A stretch of 64,000 bases of DNA from Akkermansiaceae bacterium (GTDB lineage: Bacteria > Verrucomicrobiota > Verrucomicrobiia > Verrucomicrobiales > Akkermansiaceae). The notes below the pieces were generated by a model, which made no database searches, was not told the DNA's origin, and saw only the letters and a list, made by a program, of their open reading frames with translations. The position numbers and the translations under genes were made by a program. The DNA is taken from assembly GCA_903919975.1 (NCBI GenBank), contig CAIXKE010000013.1:1-64000 (forward strand), read 5' to 3'. Each line of letters opens with the position of its first letter. Position 1 is the stretch's first letter. Positions 1 to 8,780 of the stretch are shown in pieces.

Positions 1-300
1 ACCGGATTGAAAATCCGAGCGACGCACCACGGGTAGCGTCTCGAGGAAGGCGCGATCGATGGTCGCCGGCAGGCTAATGTCCCTAGCGGCGAAAAGATCC
101 CGGTAGAAGGGCACTGTCTGACAGGCGTGCGCAAGCAGCTGCCTCAGTTGCCTAAACTGGTGAGTTTCAAGGAGTTCCCGGGGCCACCACTGAGATTCTC
201 CCAGCTGGAATTGCAAGGCCATCTGCTGTGTCGCTTGCAGGCCGGGGAATGCCGGGAACAGTAGATTCTGAACGTTGGAAAGAGGAGGTTGGTTCAGCAT
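1..300 (-). CDS. CapK/PaaK-like adenylate-forming enzyme, N-terminal fragment (cut by window edge)
   Basis: The minus strand opens at an ATG at 298-300 and reads without a stop to the window edge, giving 100 residues. The stretch QLRQLLAHACQTVPFYRDLF followed by LETLPVVRRSDFQSG is the N-terminal pattern of the phenylacetate-CoA ligase / CapK family (helix, an A-x-x-TVPFYR motif, then a LPV-(R/K)-(K/R)-xD motif). These enzymes activate carboxylates with ATP and are often found in capsule or polysaccharide loci. The catalytic AMP-binding core lies outside the window, so the substrate cannot be judged. No neighbour inside the window helps. Family call by eye only. Confidence 0.7.
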   Translation of the reverse strand, partial: MLNQPPLSNVQNLLFPAFPGLQATQQMALQFQLGESQWWPRELLETHQFRQLRQLLAHACQTVPFYRDLFAARDISLPATIDRAFLETLPVVRRSDFQSG

Positions 301-453
301 GGGAGCTTTGAATTTCAGTAAAACCTTTAGCCTCTCTGAATCAGGAGTTCCTTGTGCAGATCGTTTTAGGCAGTGGTTTTTTAAAACCTGCGGACGCAGG
401 GATGCAATCAGGAATATTTGATTTGATGAGTTCGAGACGGAAATTGATTTCGC

Positions 454-538
454 CGGAGCGCTGGCCTCAGTCGGCCCGTGTTAGGGAATACGAGTAAGTG
501 GCTCTGGAGATGGACTCGCCGGCTGAAGCCAGCGCTCC
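454..538. repeat. Family A inverted repeat (GGAGCGCTGGCTTCAGCC type)
   Basis: A left arm GGAGCGCTGGCCTCAG at 454-469 is mirrored by GGCTGAAGCCAGCGCTCC at 521-538, with about 50 bases between. The same 18-base word occurs near 4763, 35753, 35961 and 63220, always outside or at the very end of genes. It lies just downstream of the stop of the TPR gene. It looks like a REP/MITE-type intergenic element. Confidence 0.75.
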
Positions 539-557
539 GTTAGAAAAGGATTGGCTG

Positions 558-2918
558 TTATTTCCAGTCGGGAAACTCGGCCTTGAGCTGGCGACGGTAT
601 TTTTCCGCCTGGGGTTTGTCGCCCTGGGCTTCGAGGGCGGTGACGAGTTTCGAGAGGGCGAGCGGTTTGAGATTTTTATCATCGAGGAAACCGATGACGA
701 TGAGGTATTCGGCAGAGGCTTTTTTGGGATCGCCGGCCTTCATTTCGAGATCGCCGATGAGGATCCGGACGCCGCCGCTGGTGCGGCCTTGCGGGCGCAG
801 GGCCAAGGCTTCATCCGCAGCGGTGCGGGCCTCGGCAGCGCGATCCAAGGCGAGAAGCGCGCGCCCGCGGTCGAGCAATCCATCGGCTTTCCATGCCGGG
901 TTGTCTTCGACGAGAAGGACGTTGGAGGCGGCGATGAGCGCGCCCTCGGAATCGGCGGTTTCGAGACGGGATTTGGCCAAGTAGCGCCAGACTTCCTTGG
1001 ATGTGGCGCGGGGTTCGTCCGGGGTGGCGATGAGGCTGAGGAATTTTGCGGCCTGAGCATATTGCCCAGAGTTGTAGCCTTGCATGCCGGCCCACTGGAG
1101 CGCCTGATCCGGTAGGTCTTCCTCGTATTTCCCATCGATGGCGAGATTGATTTCCGCAGCGAGTTTATCGGCATCCTGAGAGGCGAAATAACCGAGCGCG
1201 AGGAGGATGCCGGCATGTTTGCGGTAGGCGTCCGGGCGGAGGGTGCGAGCCTTTTCGAGATAAGGGATCGAGTCTTTGGCGATGTTGGTTTTGATCATTC
1301 CCCAGCCGATCCAGTAGTTTGCTTCAGACTGGAGGTTATCGCTGAGGTTTTCGACATTTTGAAGCAGTCCCTGATAGCGGGCGATCATGTCCGGAATGTT
1401 GTTTTCGCCGCGGCGCATGCGGGCGGATTCGAGCCAAGCGAACGAGGAGAGGTCGGCAGGAATGTTAGGAGCGGTGAGGCGGTCGAAATCCGCGATGGCC
1501 TTTTGGGGCTCGGCGCTGTTGGCGTAGGCTTTGGCCCGCTTGGCGAGGGCGGAGGGGATGCGGGAATCCTTCGGATAGCGGGTGATGAATTCGCTCAGCG
1601 AGCGGATCGCCCCCTGGTGATCGCCCGCTTCGGCAAGGCACCACCCACGTTGATAGAGAAGGCCGGGACGGTTTTTCTCGCTGACGATCGAGGCGCTGAC
1701 CTCGCTGTAAACTTGCGCCGCCTCGGCGACTTTCTTGTTTGAAAACAGAGTTTCCGCCTTCATCATCAAGGCGGTGTGGATGCGGGAATCTTCCGGGCGC
1801 GCTTTTCGATAGAGTTGGAGGAAGGCGTCCACCTGATCCGGAAGATGGCGGCCCTCGATTTCGAAAAAGCAGAGTAGGCGATAATAGGAAGCTTGGAAGG
1901 CAATGTCGGTCTCGGGTTTGACGAGTCGCTCGACTTCACGGAATAAGCCCAGCGCCTCCTTCGGTTGATTGAGACGCATGTAAGAACGGGCGACGATCAT
2001 CAGGCGTGCGGCTTCCTTGTCACCTGCGGCTTTGGTGGTGCTCCTGCGGAACACGGAAATCACGTCCTTGTATTCTTTTTTTGCGAAATAATTTCCCATC
2101 ATCGCGGTCTGCGCATCGACGCGGAAATCTTCCATGCCGGGAGTTTGCATGATGAGGGCGAGGTAGCGTTCCGCGAGATCGGTCCGGTCGAGCTTGGTGG
2201 CGGTGAGGGCTGCCTGAAGGGCCGCCTCGCCCCGTATTTTCGCGGCGTGCGGTGCGGCGATGACTTCTTCAAACTGCTCGAGCGCTTCCAGCAATTTGCC
2301 GGCATTCAGGGCCAAATGGCCGAGTGCGACTTTCGCTTGCGGGGCGAAAGCGCTGCCTGTGGGGTCTTGGATGACGCTTTTGAACGAGGCGATGGCTTGG
2401 CGGTCGCGGCCGAGCTGGCGGTAGCAATTTCCGGCGAAGTAATTGCCGCGCGGGCGTTCTTCGGGTTTCGCGGCATTCGCGGCATAGCGTTCGAACATCG
2501 GGGCGGCGAGCGCGTATTCCGCCTTGTTGTAGTGGTCCGCGGCGAGCGTGTAGGCGGCGGCGGCGGCCCACTTGCCCTTGCCGTAACGGTTCAACAAGGT
2601 GCTGAAACAACGTTTCCCATCATCGGCGTGGCCGGATTGGTAATAACTGTTACCAAGATACCACCACGCCATTTCGGTATTTGGGTGGTTCGGGAATTCG
2701 ACGATGTAATCGCTCAAAATCCCGGCTGCGCGTTGGTATAGATCTTGGCGGCTGGTGGCATCGGTGGCGGTTTGCGCGGAATCGTAAAGATTCTTGCCAC
2801 GTTGGAAAAAATCGTTCGCGGTATCCGGGGCGAGCGCGGGATCCACCACTCCGGCCCGTGGCACTTGGGCGATCACGGGGCTGGCGGCTAGGAGTAGGAA
2901 GGCGAGCGTGCGTTTCAA
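558..2918 (-). CDS. Secreted tetratricopeptide-repeat protein of an ExbB/ExbD operon
   Basis: A 786-residue protein with a clear signal peptide (MKRTLAFLLLAASPVIAQ) and, for the rest, alpha-helical TPR-like repeats; segments such as WWYLGNSYYQSGHADDG and LLYQRGWCLAEAGDHQGAI are typical TPR units. It should act in the periplasm or at the envelope as a protein-protein interaction scaffold. It is the last gene of an exbB-exbD-TPR operon on the minus strand, 19 bases after exbD, so it probably works with that proton-driven energiser, as TPR proteins next to Tol/Exb systems do. No enzymatic motif is visible. Function beyond the scaffold role is unknown. Confidence 0.85.
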   Translation of the reverse strand: MKRTLAFLLLAASPVIAQVPRAGVVDPALAPDTANDFFQRGKNLYDSAQTATDATSRQDLYQRAAGILSDYIVEFPNHPNTEMAWWYLGNSYYQSGHADDGKRCFSTLLNRYGKGKWAAAAAYTLAADHYNKAEYALAAPMFERYAANAAKPEERPRGNYFAGNCYRQLGRDRQAIASFKSVIQDPTGSAFAPQAKVALGHLALNAGKLLEALEQFEEVIAAPHAAKIRGEAALQAALTATKLDRTDLAERYLALIMQTPGMEDFRVDAQTAMMGNYFAKKEYKDVISVFRRSTTKAAGDKEAARLMIVARSYMRLNQPKEALGLFREVERLVKPETDIAFQASYYRLLCFFEIEGRHLPDQVDAFLQLYRKARPEDSRIHTALMMKAETLFSNKKVAEAAQVYSEVSASIVSEKNRPGLLYQRGWCLAEAGDHQGAIRSLSEFITRYPKDSRIPSALAKRAKAYANSAEPQKAIADFDRLTAPNIPADLSSFAWLESARMRRGENNIPDMIARYQGLLQNVENLSDNLQSEANYWIGWGMIKTNIAKDSIPYLEKARTLRPDAYRKHAGILLALGYFASQDADKLAAEINLAIDGKYEEDLPDQALQWAGMQGYNSGQYAQAAKFLSLIATPDEPRATSKEVWRYLAKSRLETADSEGALIAASNVLLVEDNPAWKADGLLDRGRALLALDRAAEARTAADEALALRPQGRTSGGVRILIGDLEMKAGDPKKASAEYLIVIGFLDDKNLKPLALSKLVTALEAQGDKPQAEKYRRQLKAEFPDWK

Positions 2919-2937
2919 GATGTTTCGGAATTTAGAA

Positions 2938-3357
2938 TCACTCGGCGGGTGACGGGCGTTGGGTCGCGAAGGAAATATTCCAAATGCCCGCCTTCTGGCA
3001 GGTGTCGATGACTTCTACGATCCGTTGGTAGGCGACTTTTCCATCGCCCCGGATTCGGACGGGCTGGTTTTCAAACTGCTCGGCGATGGAGGCGAGTTTT
3101 TCGTGGAGTTGCACCAAATCCACCGTGGTTCCCTCGACGCGGATGACACCGTCTCCCAGGACATTGATGATGATTTCACCCTTGGGGCGGTTCAGTTCCG
3201 AGCCTTCCTCCGCAGTGGGCACCGAGACGTTGAGCTCGGTTTCCGATCGCGTGAATTGCCAGGTCACGATGAAGAAAATCAGCAACAGGAACACGATATC
3301 GATCATCGGTGCCAATTGCATGGCCGCAGGCTCCGGTTGTCGGCTCGAGAATTTCAT
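2938..3357 (-). CDS. exbD: ExbD/TolR-family biopolymer transport protein
   Basis: A 139-residue protein with a short cytoplasmic N-terminus, a single membrane helix around residues 17-36 (PMIDIVFLLLIFFIVTWQF) and a periplasmic domain, the standard ExbD/TolR architecture and length. The intramembrane aspartate D20, which carries the proton, is present. With the ExbB homologue upstream (11-base gap) it should form the proton-motive-force-driven motor that energises TonB-like or Tol-like envelope processes. No tonB is seen next to it. Whether it is ExbD or TolR in function cannot be told from sequence alone. Confidence 0.93.
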   Translation of the reverse strand: MKFSSRQPEPAAMQLAPMIDIVFLLLIFFIVTWQFTRSETELNVSVPTAEEGSELNRPKGEIIINVLGDGVIRVEGTTVDLVQLHEKLASIAEQFENQPVRIRGDGKVAYQRIVEVIDTCQKAGIWNISFATQRPSPAE

Positions 3358-3368
3358 GTTCGAAAATT

Positions 3369-4217
3369 TCAGATCCCTTGGATATCGCGGCGCTCGCCAC
3401 CGATGGGAGAATAGACCGGCATGGCATAATCCTCACGGGTCCGTTGATCCGGGGTGTTGTAAGCGGCCGGACTTTGTTGACGCTCCACTTGCGAATGAAG
3501 CAGGGCCATGAGGTGGGTGGCGGCGGCTTCCAGCTCGGCGATGTATTTCTGCACGCGGCCCCGGAAAAGCGAGTAAAACACCAAGGCAGGAATCCCGATC
3601 ATCAGGCCGGCCGCCGTCGTGATGAGTGCCTCGGAAACACCCTCGGCAAGTTCCATCTGGCGGACTCCGGCGACGTCTCCAGAGGAGATTTGCAGGAAGG
3701 ATTTGATCATCCCCAAGACGGTGCCAAGCAGGCCGACCATCGGAGCGATGGCGCCGATATCCGCGAGATAGGTGATCCTCGAGCTCAGCAGACCGGCTTG
3801 GCGCGAGCCCTCGGCCTCGGCCACTTCGCGCACTCCGCCGAACGAAGCCATCGGGTATTTGGTCATGAAATCCAGAGTTTTTTGGGTCACCCGAGCCATG
3901 CATTCGTTCTGGCGGTGGCAATACGCGATGAGTCCGAGGTAGTCGCGCTTGCGGATCATCGCCTCGGCAGCATCCATGAAGCGATCGCTGACCACGGCAT
4001 TGCGGCGGATGGTGAGCAAGTAAATGAGGATCAGCACCACCCCGATGATCGAGAGCAAGGCCAGCGGATACATCATGATTCCGCCGGCATAGACGATTTC
4101 CACAAAGTTCAACTGCTTGGAAGCCGCTTCTGGAAGCGCGGCGGCTGCGGCCGGGGCGGCGGATGCGAACGGGGCGGAGAGGACTAATCCCGCAATGGAA
4201 AAGTGGCGACAATTCAT
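3369..4217 (-). CDS. exbB: MotA/TolQ/ExbB proton channel family protein
   Basis: A 282-residue protein when started at the ATG at 4215-4217, which gives an N-terminal signal-like segment (NCRHFSIAGLVLSAPFASA); a longer reading frame upstream has no such logic. Three membrane helices follow: about residues 48-72 (GGIMMYPLALLSIIGVVLIL), near GAIAPMVGLLGTVLGMI, and near LITTAAGLMIGIPALVFYSL. The GLLGTVLGMI and AGLMIGIPAL patterns are the conserved TolQ/ExbB core. It is the first gene of the exbB-exbD-TPR operon. No good Shine-Dalgarno sequence precedes the chosen start, so a slightly different start is possible. Confidence 0.92.
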   Translation of the reverse strand: MNCRHFSIAGLVLSAPFASAAPAAAAALPEAASKQLNFVEIVYAGGIMMYPLALLSIIGVVLILIYLLTIRRNAVVSDRFMDAAEAMIRKRDYLGLIAYCHRQNECMARVTQKTLDFMTKYPMASFGGVREVAEAEGSRQAGLLSSRITYLADIGAIAPMVGLLGTVLGMIKSFLQISSGDVAGVRQMELAEGVSEALITTAAGLMIGIPALVFYSLFRGRVQKYIAELEAAATHLMALLHSQVERQQSPAAYNTPDQRTREDYAMPVYSPIGGERRDIQGI

Positions 4218-4281
4218 GAACGTGGAAGAGAGTTTAGCCAGCTTCCGGGCCAACGCAAGTCCCACGGCGAGCAACTCAAGC

Positions 4282-4672
4282 TCAGTCCTGCCAACCCACG
4301 AATGAGTCCGGTTTGTGGTTTTCTGGCAAATCACAAAGCGAGCACTCCATCGCGAGCACTCCTGATTCGGGAATTAATTCCCGAAAACGATGGGTCCCTC
4401 CGGCGGGGCATTTCGGCTCGGGCATGTATCCTGCCGGTCCGAGAATCTCTGACCAACGGATCTGTCCGGTCGCTCTGGTTATGCCGTGCCACCTTCGGAT
4501 CGCTTGCTGCACATTGCGGATATTCAGAACGCAACCCGCTCGATCGCTTTTGCGTTTCCAGACAAAAAAAGAGGCCCAGTAGCGCACTGACGAGGACGAT
4601 TGCGAGGGTCCACTGGATGGTTCTTTCCGGCCGATCATTTTCCGATGAATCATCTGATTGCATGAATGACAC
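4282..4672 (-). pseudogene. Frameshifted prepilin-like membrane protein with CPAGGT motif
   Basis: Two minus-strand frames together make one sensible protein. The first (from GTG at 4672 or ATG at 4663) gives a charged N-terminus and a membrane helix TIQWTLAIVLVSALLGLFF. At the run of seven T (plus-strand A run 4564-4570) the other frame takes over with VWKRKSDRAGCVLNIRNVQQ, then EPKCPAGGTHRF and a Cys-x2-Cys tail, ending at 4282. The C-x2-NIRNVQ-x-AI and CPAGGT segments are typical of small pseudopilin-like proteins of Verrucomicrobia. Removing one base from the T7 run restores about 129 residues. It may be a real pseudogene, a sequencing error, or slippage-dependent expression. Confidence 0.65.
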
Positions 4673-4698
4673 GCTCTGAGTTCTGAAAAATTGGTCAA

Positions 4699-4947
4699 TT
4701 GGGAAATATCACTGACGCTAGGGTCTCTACACCGGGGAAATGGCAGGAAAATTTAACCACAACCGGAGCGCTGGCTTCAGCCCAATGCCATCAGGGGAAA
4801 ATGATTGGGATGACCTCATAAACGCACGCTCCATCGAGATATTCACGCGTTCGGATAAGTGGCCAAGCGCAGATGGGTTTGCGCAATGCTTGCTGGCAAC
4901 TTCGCGATCTGCGTGGCGGGATGCGGGCCTCACGAGCAGTGTGCGCC
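4699..4947. other. Intergenic stretch with a single family A repeat half (4763-4782)
   Basis: No convincing gene is seen here. The half-site CGGAGCGCTGGCTTCAGCCC at 4763-4782 matches the family A intergenic repeat; its partner arm is missing. Confidence 0.5.
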
Positions 4948-5136
4948 ATGAATTTGATGATGATCTTCTCGCGTTGTGCCGTCCGCGTTATTCTGCTTTC
5001 CGCGCTGCAGTGCGGCGCGGGTTCTGGTGCTAAAGCGAAAGATTTGAGGAGCTCACTTCCGAGAGCCGCAATAATCGGCAAATTGCCCGTTGCCTCGGAG
5101 CGGGTGCTTGTCCATTCTTCGCGAGCCGATGGTTGA
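4948..5136 (+). CDS. Small possible secreted peptide, doubtful
   Basis: A 62-residue frame from the ATG at 4948 begins with a signal-peptide-like stretch (RCAVRVILLSALQCGAGSGA) and overlaps the start of the ABC transporter gene by 8 bases. It could be a leader or a truncated secreted protein upstream of the exporter operon. There is no recognisable family and no strong ribosome binding site, so it may well be a chance frame. Confidence 0.2.
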   Translation: MNLMMIFSRCAVRVILLSALQCGAGSGAKAKDLRSSLPRAAIIGKLPVASERVLVHSSRADG

Positions 5137-5989
5137 AATTCCCCCTGCTGTTGAGATCAAAAACTTGGTGAAGGATTTTAAGACATCCTTCCGTCGAGAG
5201 CCGCTGCGTGCGGTCAACGGGGTTTCGCTGCGCATCATGCCGGGCGAAGTCTATGGCCTGATCGGGCCGAATGGCTCGGGAAAATCGACGACGATGAAGG
5301 CCTTGTTAGGGCTGGTGGCGCCGACATCCGGGCACTGTGCTATTTTTGGCCGGGATTCACTCAAGGTGGACTCGCGCAACGATGTGGGGTTTTTGCCGGA
5401 AAACCCGTATTTCTACAAACATCTGAGCGGCGGGGAAACCCTGCGGTTTTACGGAAAACTCTGCGGACTGGGCGGGCGGATGCTGAATGACCGCGTGAAC
5501 GAGTTGCTGGCTTTGGTGGATCTCAGCAGTGCGCGGGATCGCCGGGTGGGCGGTTATTCGAAGGGCATGCTTCAACGGATCGGGCTTGCCCAGGCACTCA
5601 TTCAGGAGCCGCGCTTGGTGATTTTGGATGAACCCACGGCGGGCGTGGATCCGGTGGGCTCACGGCAAATCCGGGATTTGATCATGACGCTCCGCGAGCG
5701 TGGCATCACGGTGTTTTTATGTTCGCACCTGCTCGAACAAGTGCAGGAGGTCTGCGATCACATCGGGATTATTTTCCAAGGGAAAATGATCCGCGAAGGG
5801 CGCTTGGAGGACCTCATCGCCATTGAGGACCAGACGGAAATCGTGCTGCGCGATGCCAGCCCGGAATTGATTTCCAAAATCACCGCGCTGGTCGAGGCGA
5901 CTCCGGGTGCGGCTGTCGTGCGCAGCGGCAAACCCCGCACCACGCTGGAGCGCCTTTTCCTGCGTGAAATCAGCGAAGAACAACGATGA
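5129..5989 (+). CDS. ABC transporter ATP-binding protein (ABC-2 exporter type)
   Basis: 286 residues from the ATG at 5129; a longer frame from a TTG at 5090 lacks support. The Walker A motif GPNGSGKST sits at about residues 46-54, the signature-like GGYSKGMLQRI in the middle, Walker B LVILDEPTAGVDP after it, and a switch histidine in FLCSHLLEQV. The C-terminal extension after residue 230 is typical of CcmA/NatA-type subunits. It energises the permease encoded next, whose ATG overlaps its TGA (ATGA), so the two are translationally coupled. The substrate is unknown; this group includes drug, gliding-motility and Na+ exporters. Confidence 0.95.
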   Translation: MVEIPPAVEIKNLVKDFKTSFRREPLRAVNGVSLRIMPGEVYGLIGPNGSGKSTTMKALLGLVAPTSGHCAIFGRDSLKVDSRNDVGFLPENPYFYKHLSGGETLRFYGKLCGLGGRMLNDRVNELLALVDLSSARDRRVGGYSKGMLQRIGLAQALIQEPRLVILDEPTAGVDPVGSRQIRDLIMTLRERGITVFLCSHLLEQVQEVCDHIGIIFQGKMIREGRLEDLIAIEDQTEIVLRDASPELISKITALVEATPGAAVVRSGKPRTTLERLFLREISEEQR

Positions 5990-6912
5990 GCACCGCCACC
6001 TCAAAGCCGATCAAGGGTTCTCACTGGAGCCGCATCCTCACCATTGCAACGCATGCGTTCACGCAGTTGGTGCGAATGAAGGTGTTCTATTTCCTCGCGA
6101 TCTTCGCGGTGATCGCTATCGCCAGCAATTTTTTTGATTTACCTCAACACGAAGGCCCGGAGGCCGTTGGCGCGAATGTGTTGCGCTCGATCAAGAGTTG
6201 GTCGCTGGGCGCGATGACGTTGTTTTCCGTGGTTCTGGCGATCGTCGCCACGGCCCTGCTGCTGCCCAAGGATGTCGAGGACCGCACGCTTTACACGATC
6301 CTGGCAAAACCGGTGCCGCGCTTCGACTATCTTGCAGGAAAGCTGTTAGGAGTGTTGCTGCTCATCTTCGTCTCACTGGCGCTGATGGACATTCTGATGG
6401 TCGGGGTGCTGCAAATCCGTACCTCCATGGTCATCGAGCAGCAGCAGGCAATGGCGAAGGGCATGGGCTGGACGCAGGAGGCGATAAATTCCTTGCGCGT
6501 GGAAACCGAGGCCAACGGAGCGAATGCGTCACTGCAAGGAGCGGTGCTCGCGGTGTTTTTGAGAGCCTCGATCATGGCCTCACTCGCCTTGCTGATTTCC
6601 ACGTTTTCGACGAGCACGCTCTTCACCACGATCGTGAGTTTTCTGATTTACTTCATCGGCCATTTCCAAGCGGACGCCCGGGAGGTCTATCTTCATTCGG
6701 AACAAGCGGGAGAGGGGGTTTTCGCGCGAATCGGGGCCTTGTTGTTCTCGCTGGTCTTGCCGGATTTTCAGCTTTTCAACGTGATCGACGCCGTGATCGA
6801 AGGGCAGGTGATGCCCTTGATGGAGCTCGGGAAATTGGTCGTGGTGGCCGGGTATTACGCGGTGTTTTTCACCGTCGCGTCATGGTTTATCTTCTCCGAC
6901 AAGGAATTCTGA
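5986..6912 (+). CDS. ABC-2 type transporter permease
   Basis: 308 residues with about six membrane helices: near residues 32-48 (VFYFLAIFAVIAIASNF), SLGAMTLFSVVLAIVATALL, LLGVLLLIFVSLALMDIL, ASIMASLALLISTF, LFTTIVSFLIYFIGH and the C-terminal VAGYYAVFFTVASWFIF. The early segment LPKDVEDRTLYTILAKPVPR is a hallmark of ABC-2 permeases of the NosY/GldF kind. Its start overlaps the ATPase stop by four bases and the next gene begins 4 bases downstream, so this is an ATPase-permease-partner operon. Substrate unknown. Confidence 0.92.
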   Translation: MSTATSKPIKGSHWSRILTIATHAFTQLVRMKVFYFLAIFAVIAIASNFFDLPQHEGPEAVGANVLRSIKSWSLGAMTLFSVVLAIVATALLLPKDVEDRTLYTILAKPVPRFDYLAGKLLGVLLLIFVSLALMDILMVGVLQIRTSMVIEQQQAMAKGMGWTQEAINSLRVETEANGANASLQGAVLAVFLRASIMASLALLISTFSTSTLFTTIVSFLIYFIGHFQADAREVYLHSEQAGEGVFARIGALLFSLVLPDFQLFNVIDAVIEGQVMPLMELGKLVVVAGYYAVFFTVASWFIFSDKEF

Positions 6913-6916
6913 ATTC

Positions 6917-7897
6917 GTGAACATTTGGTGGAAATCAGCGATTCTTGCCGGGGCTTTGCTCGCCCTTGGCGGTGCGCGCCTGCCCTTTGAAGCCGGGCTC
7001 ACCCGCGAACTCCAGGACGTCGGGTTGATGTCCCCCGCAATGGGAATCAGCACGCGCGACCGGATCGGCCAGACGAGCTCGGTGGTCGCGCTCGGCGGCT
7101 TGCGCACCTTGGTGGCCACCTTTCTCAATTTGCGGGCGTTCACGTTTTTCACCGAACAACGGTGGTCGGATTTGGCGGACACCTTCGACACGATTGTCGA
7201 TCTCGCCCCGCGGACCCGCTACTACTGGGAAACCGGCTCATGGCACTTGGCCTACAACGCGGCGTCCTACTACCAGCAAGACTCCAAATTGCCGCCCCTG
7301 CGCCGCCGCGAGGCTTGGCGTTCGTCGATCCTGCAGGGGCGGGCATTCCTTGAGCGGGGCATCCGGAACAATCCGAACGATTGGCGGTTGCATGCCGCTC
7401 TTGGTTACTTGCTTTCGGATCCAAACAAGTTTCCGGCTTTCCGGAGTCTCCCGGAAACTTTCGCTGCCGCCGCAGAAGCATACCAAAAATCCTCCGCCAC
7501 CGGAGAGGCTCTTCCTTATGTGCGCCGGGCCGGGTTTTACTCGCTCGCACGTGTGGAAAATCGCGAAGCCGAGGCCCTCGCCATGGCCCGCACGCTGTAT
7601 GCGGAAGGGGTTGAAAATCGGACTCCCACTCTGCTGATGCTCCTGCTCGTCCTTGAGGCGCATGAAAATCCCTCCATGGATGTCGCCTCGCGGGCCATCG
7701 AGTTGTTTGGCACTTCGGAAAAAGCCTATGCCGCACTCTCCGGTCATTGGCAGAGGACTCGCGAACGATTCCCGGTCTTCGGTGTCGCCACCGCCCTCGA
7801 ATCTCTAGAAACCATTTTATCGATTCCCAAAGAAAAGAGCATTTACAACCGACCCTTACCGCCGCCGTTCGATCCAAACGATCTATTTGAAAAATAA
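6917..7897 (+). CDS. Hypothetical membrane-anchored protein linked to the ABC exporter
   Basis: 326 residues from a GTG at 6917, directly after the permease stop. An N-terminal hydrophobic segment (IWWKSAILAGALLALGGARL) suggests a membrane anchor or signal. The body is helical and TPR-like (LAPRTRYYWETGSWHLAYNA; NPNDWRLHAALGYLL), with no catalytic motif. The tight spacing makes it a likely accessory part of the exporter. No named family is recognised. Confidence 0.8.
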   Translation: MNIWWKSAILAGALLALGGARLPFEAGLTRELQDVGLMSPAMGISTRDRIGQTSSVVALGGLRTLVATFLNLRAFTFFTEQRWSDLADTFDTIVDLAPRTRYYWETGSWHLAYNAASYYQQDSKLPPLRRREAWRSSILQGRAFLERGIRNNPNDWRLHAALGYLLSDPNKFPAFRSLPETFAAAAEAYQKSSATGEALPYVRRAGFYSLARVENREAEALAMARTLYAEGVENRTPTLLMLLLVLEAHENPSMDVASRAIELFGTSEKAYAALSGHWQRTRERFPVFGVATALESLETILSIPKEKSIYNRPLPPPFDPNDLFEK

Positions 7898-7969
7898 TAC
7901 TCTCGGGTTTCGTCTCGACAGTCCCTTTCGGAATGCCAACCATCCATTCAATCTTTTCCCTGTTTCCCC

Positions 7970-8692
7970 ATGCGGATCGCTCTTTTCGGTGACATTCACG
8001 CCAATCTTGAAGCCCTTGAGGCGGTTCTCCAAGATGCCGAGAATCAAGGCGTTACGCACTATGTCTGCATGGGCGACATCGTCGGATACAATGCCGATCC
8101 CGCAGCATGTCTGGAGATCGTCCGGGCACTGGACTGCCCAATCGTCAAAGGCAACCACGACGAGGATGCCTCCGGCTCCCACTCGCTCGACAGCATGAAT
8201 CCGGTCGCCGCCGCCGCCCTCGAATGGACTCGCGAAAGGCTCACCGAGGAACAGCGCCAGTGGCTTGGCCGCCTGCGCATGGTCCGACAAGTCTCCGACT
8301 TCACGGTGGTTCACAGCACTCTCGACCAACCGGCACACTGGAACTATGTGACCAATCGCTTTGATGCGATGTCGAATTTTTCCTATCAGTTCACTCAAAT
8401 CTGTTTCCACGGCCACACCCACGTGCCGCGGGTTTACGTCAAAAGTGACCGCGTCCGCGAAGTGCCTGCCGAATCCGTAGAGATCGAAACCGACTCGAAA
8501 TATTTCATCAATATCGGCTCAGTCGGCCAACCCCGGGATGGCGATTGGCGGGCCTGCTACGTGATCTATGACACGGATCACAAGATCGTCGTTTTCCGGC
8601 GTATCGAGTATGACATCGCCAAAACCCGCCAGAAAATCATGGACGCCGGCCTGCCGGAAATGCTGGCCGAGCGCATTTTAGAAGGTCGATAA
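7970..8692 (+). CDS. Calcineurin-like metallophosphoesterase (YfcE/MJ0936 type)
   Basis: 240 residues with all the metal-ligand motifs of the family: GDIHAN (D8, H10) at the start, GDIVGYNADP around residues 38-47, GNHDE near 62, a histidine in VVHST and GHTHVP in the C-terminal half. These bind two metal ions and hydrolyse phosphomono- or diesters. Length and motif spacing fit the small single-domain YfcE-like phosphodiesterases. The gene stands alone on the plus strand 72 bases after the previous gene. The natural substrate cannot be predicted. Confidence 0.92.
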   Translation: MRIALFGDIHANLEALEAVLQDAENQGVTHYVCMGDIVGYNADPAACLEIVRALDCPIVKGNHDEDASGSHSLDSMNPVAAAALEWTRERLTEEQRQWLGRLRMVRQVSDFTVVHSTLDQPAHWNYVTNRFDAMSNFSYQFTQICFHGHTHVPRVYVKSDRVREVPAESVEIETDSKYFINIGSVGQPRDGDWRACYVIYDTDHKIVVFRRIEYDIAKTRQKIMDAGLPEMLAERILEGR

Positions 8693-8780
8693 ACGGGGCC
8701 GAAGGAGCCGCGATGCTTGTCCGCATGCGCATCCACCACAAGAGTGTCGTGGCCCTTTTCCGTCCTAAACTAATAACTCC

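Noticed and set aside
498-1742. Plus-strand frames opposite the TPR gene
   Set aside because: They are shadows of a long gene with signal peptide and TPR pattern.
8693-8780. Possible terminator between the phosphoesterase and the Fe-S repair gene
   Set aside because: Only weak, interrupted pairing is seen and no T run.
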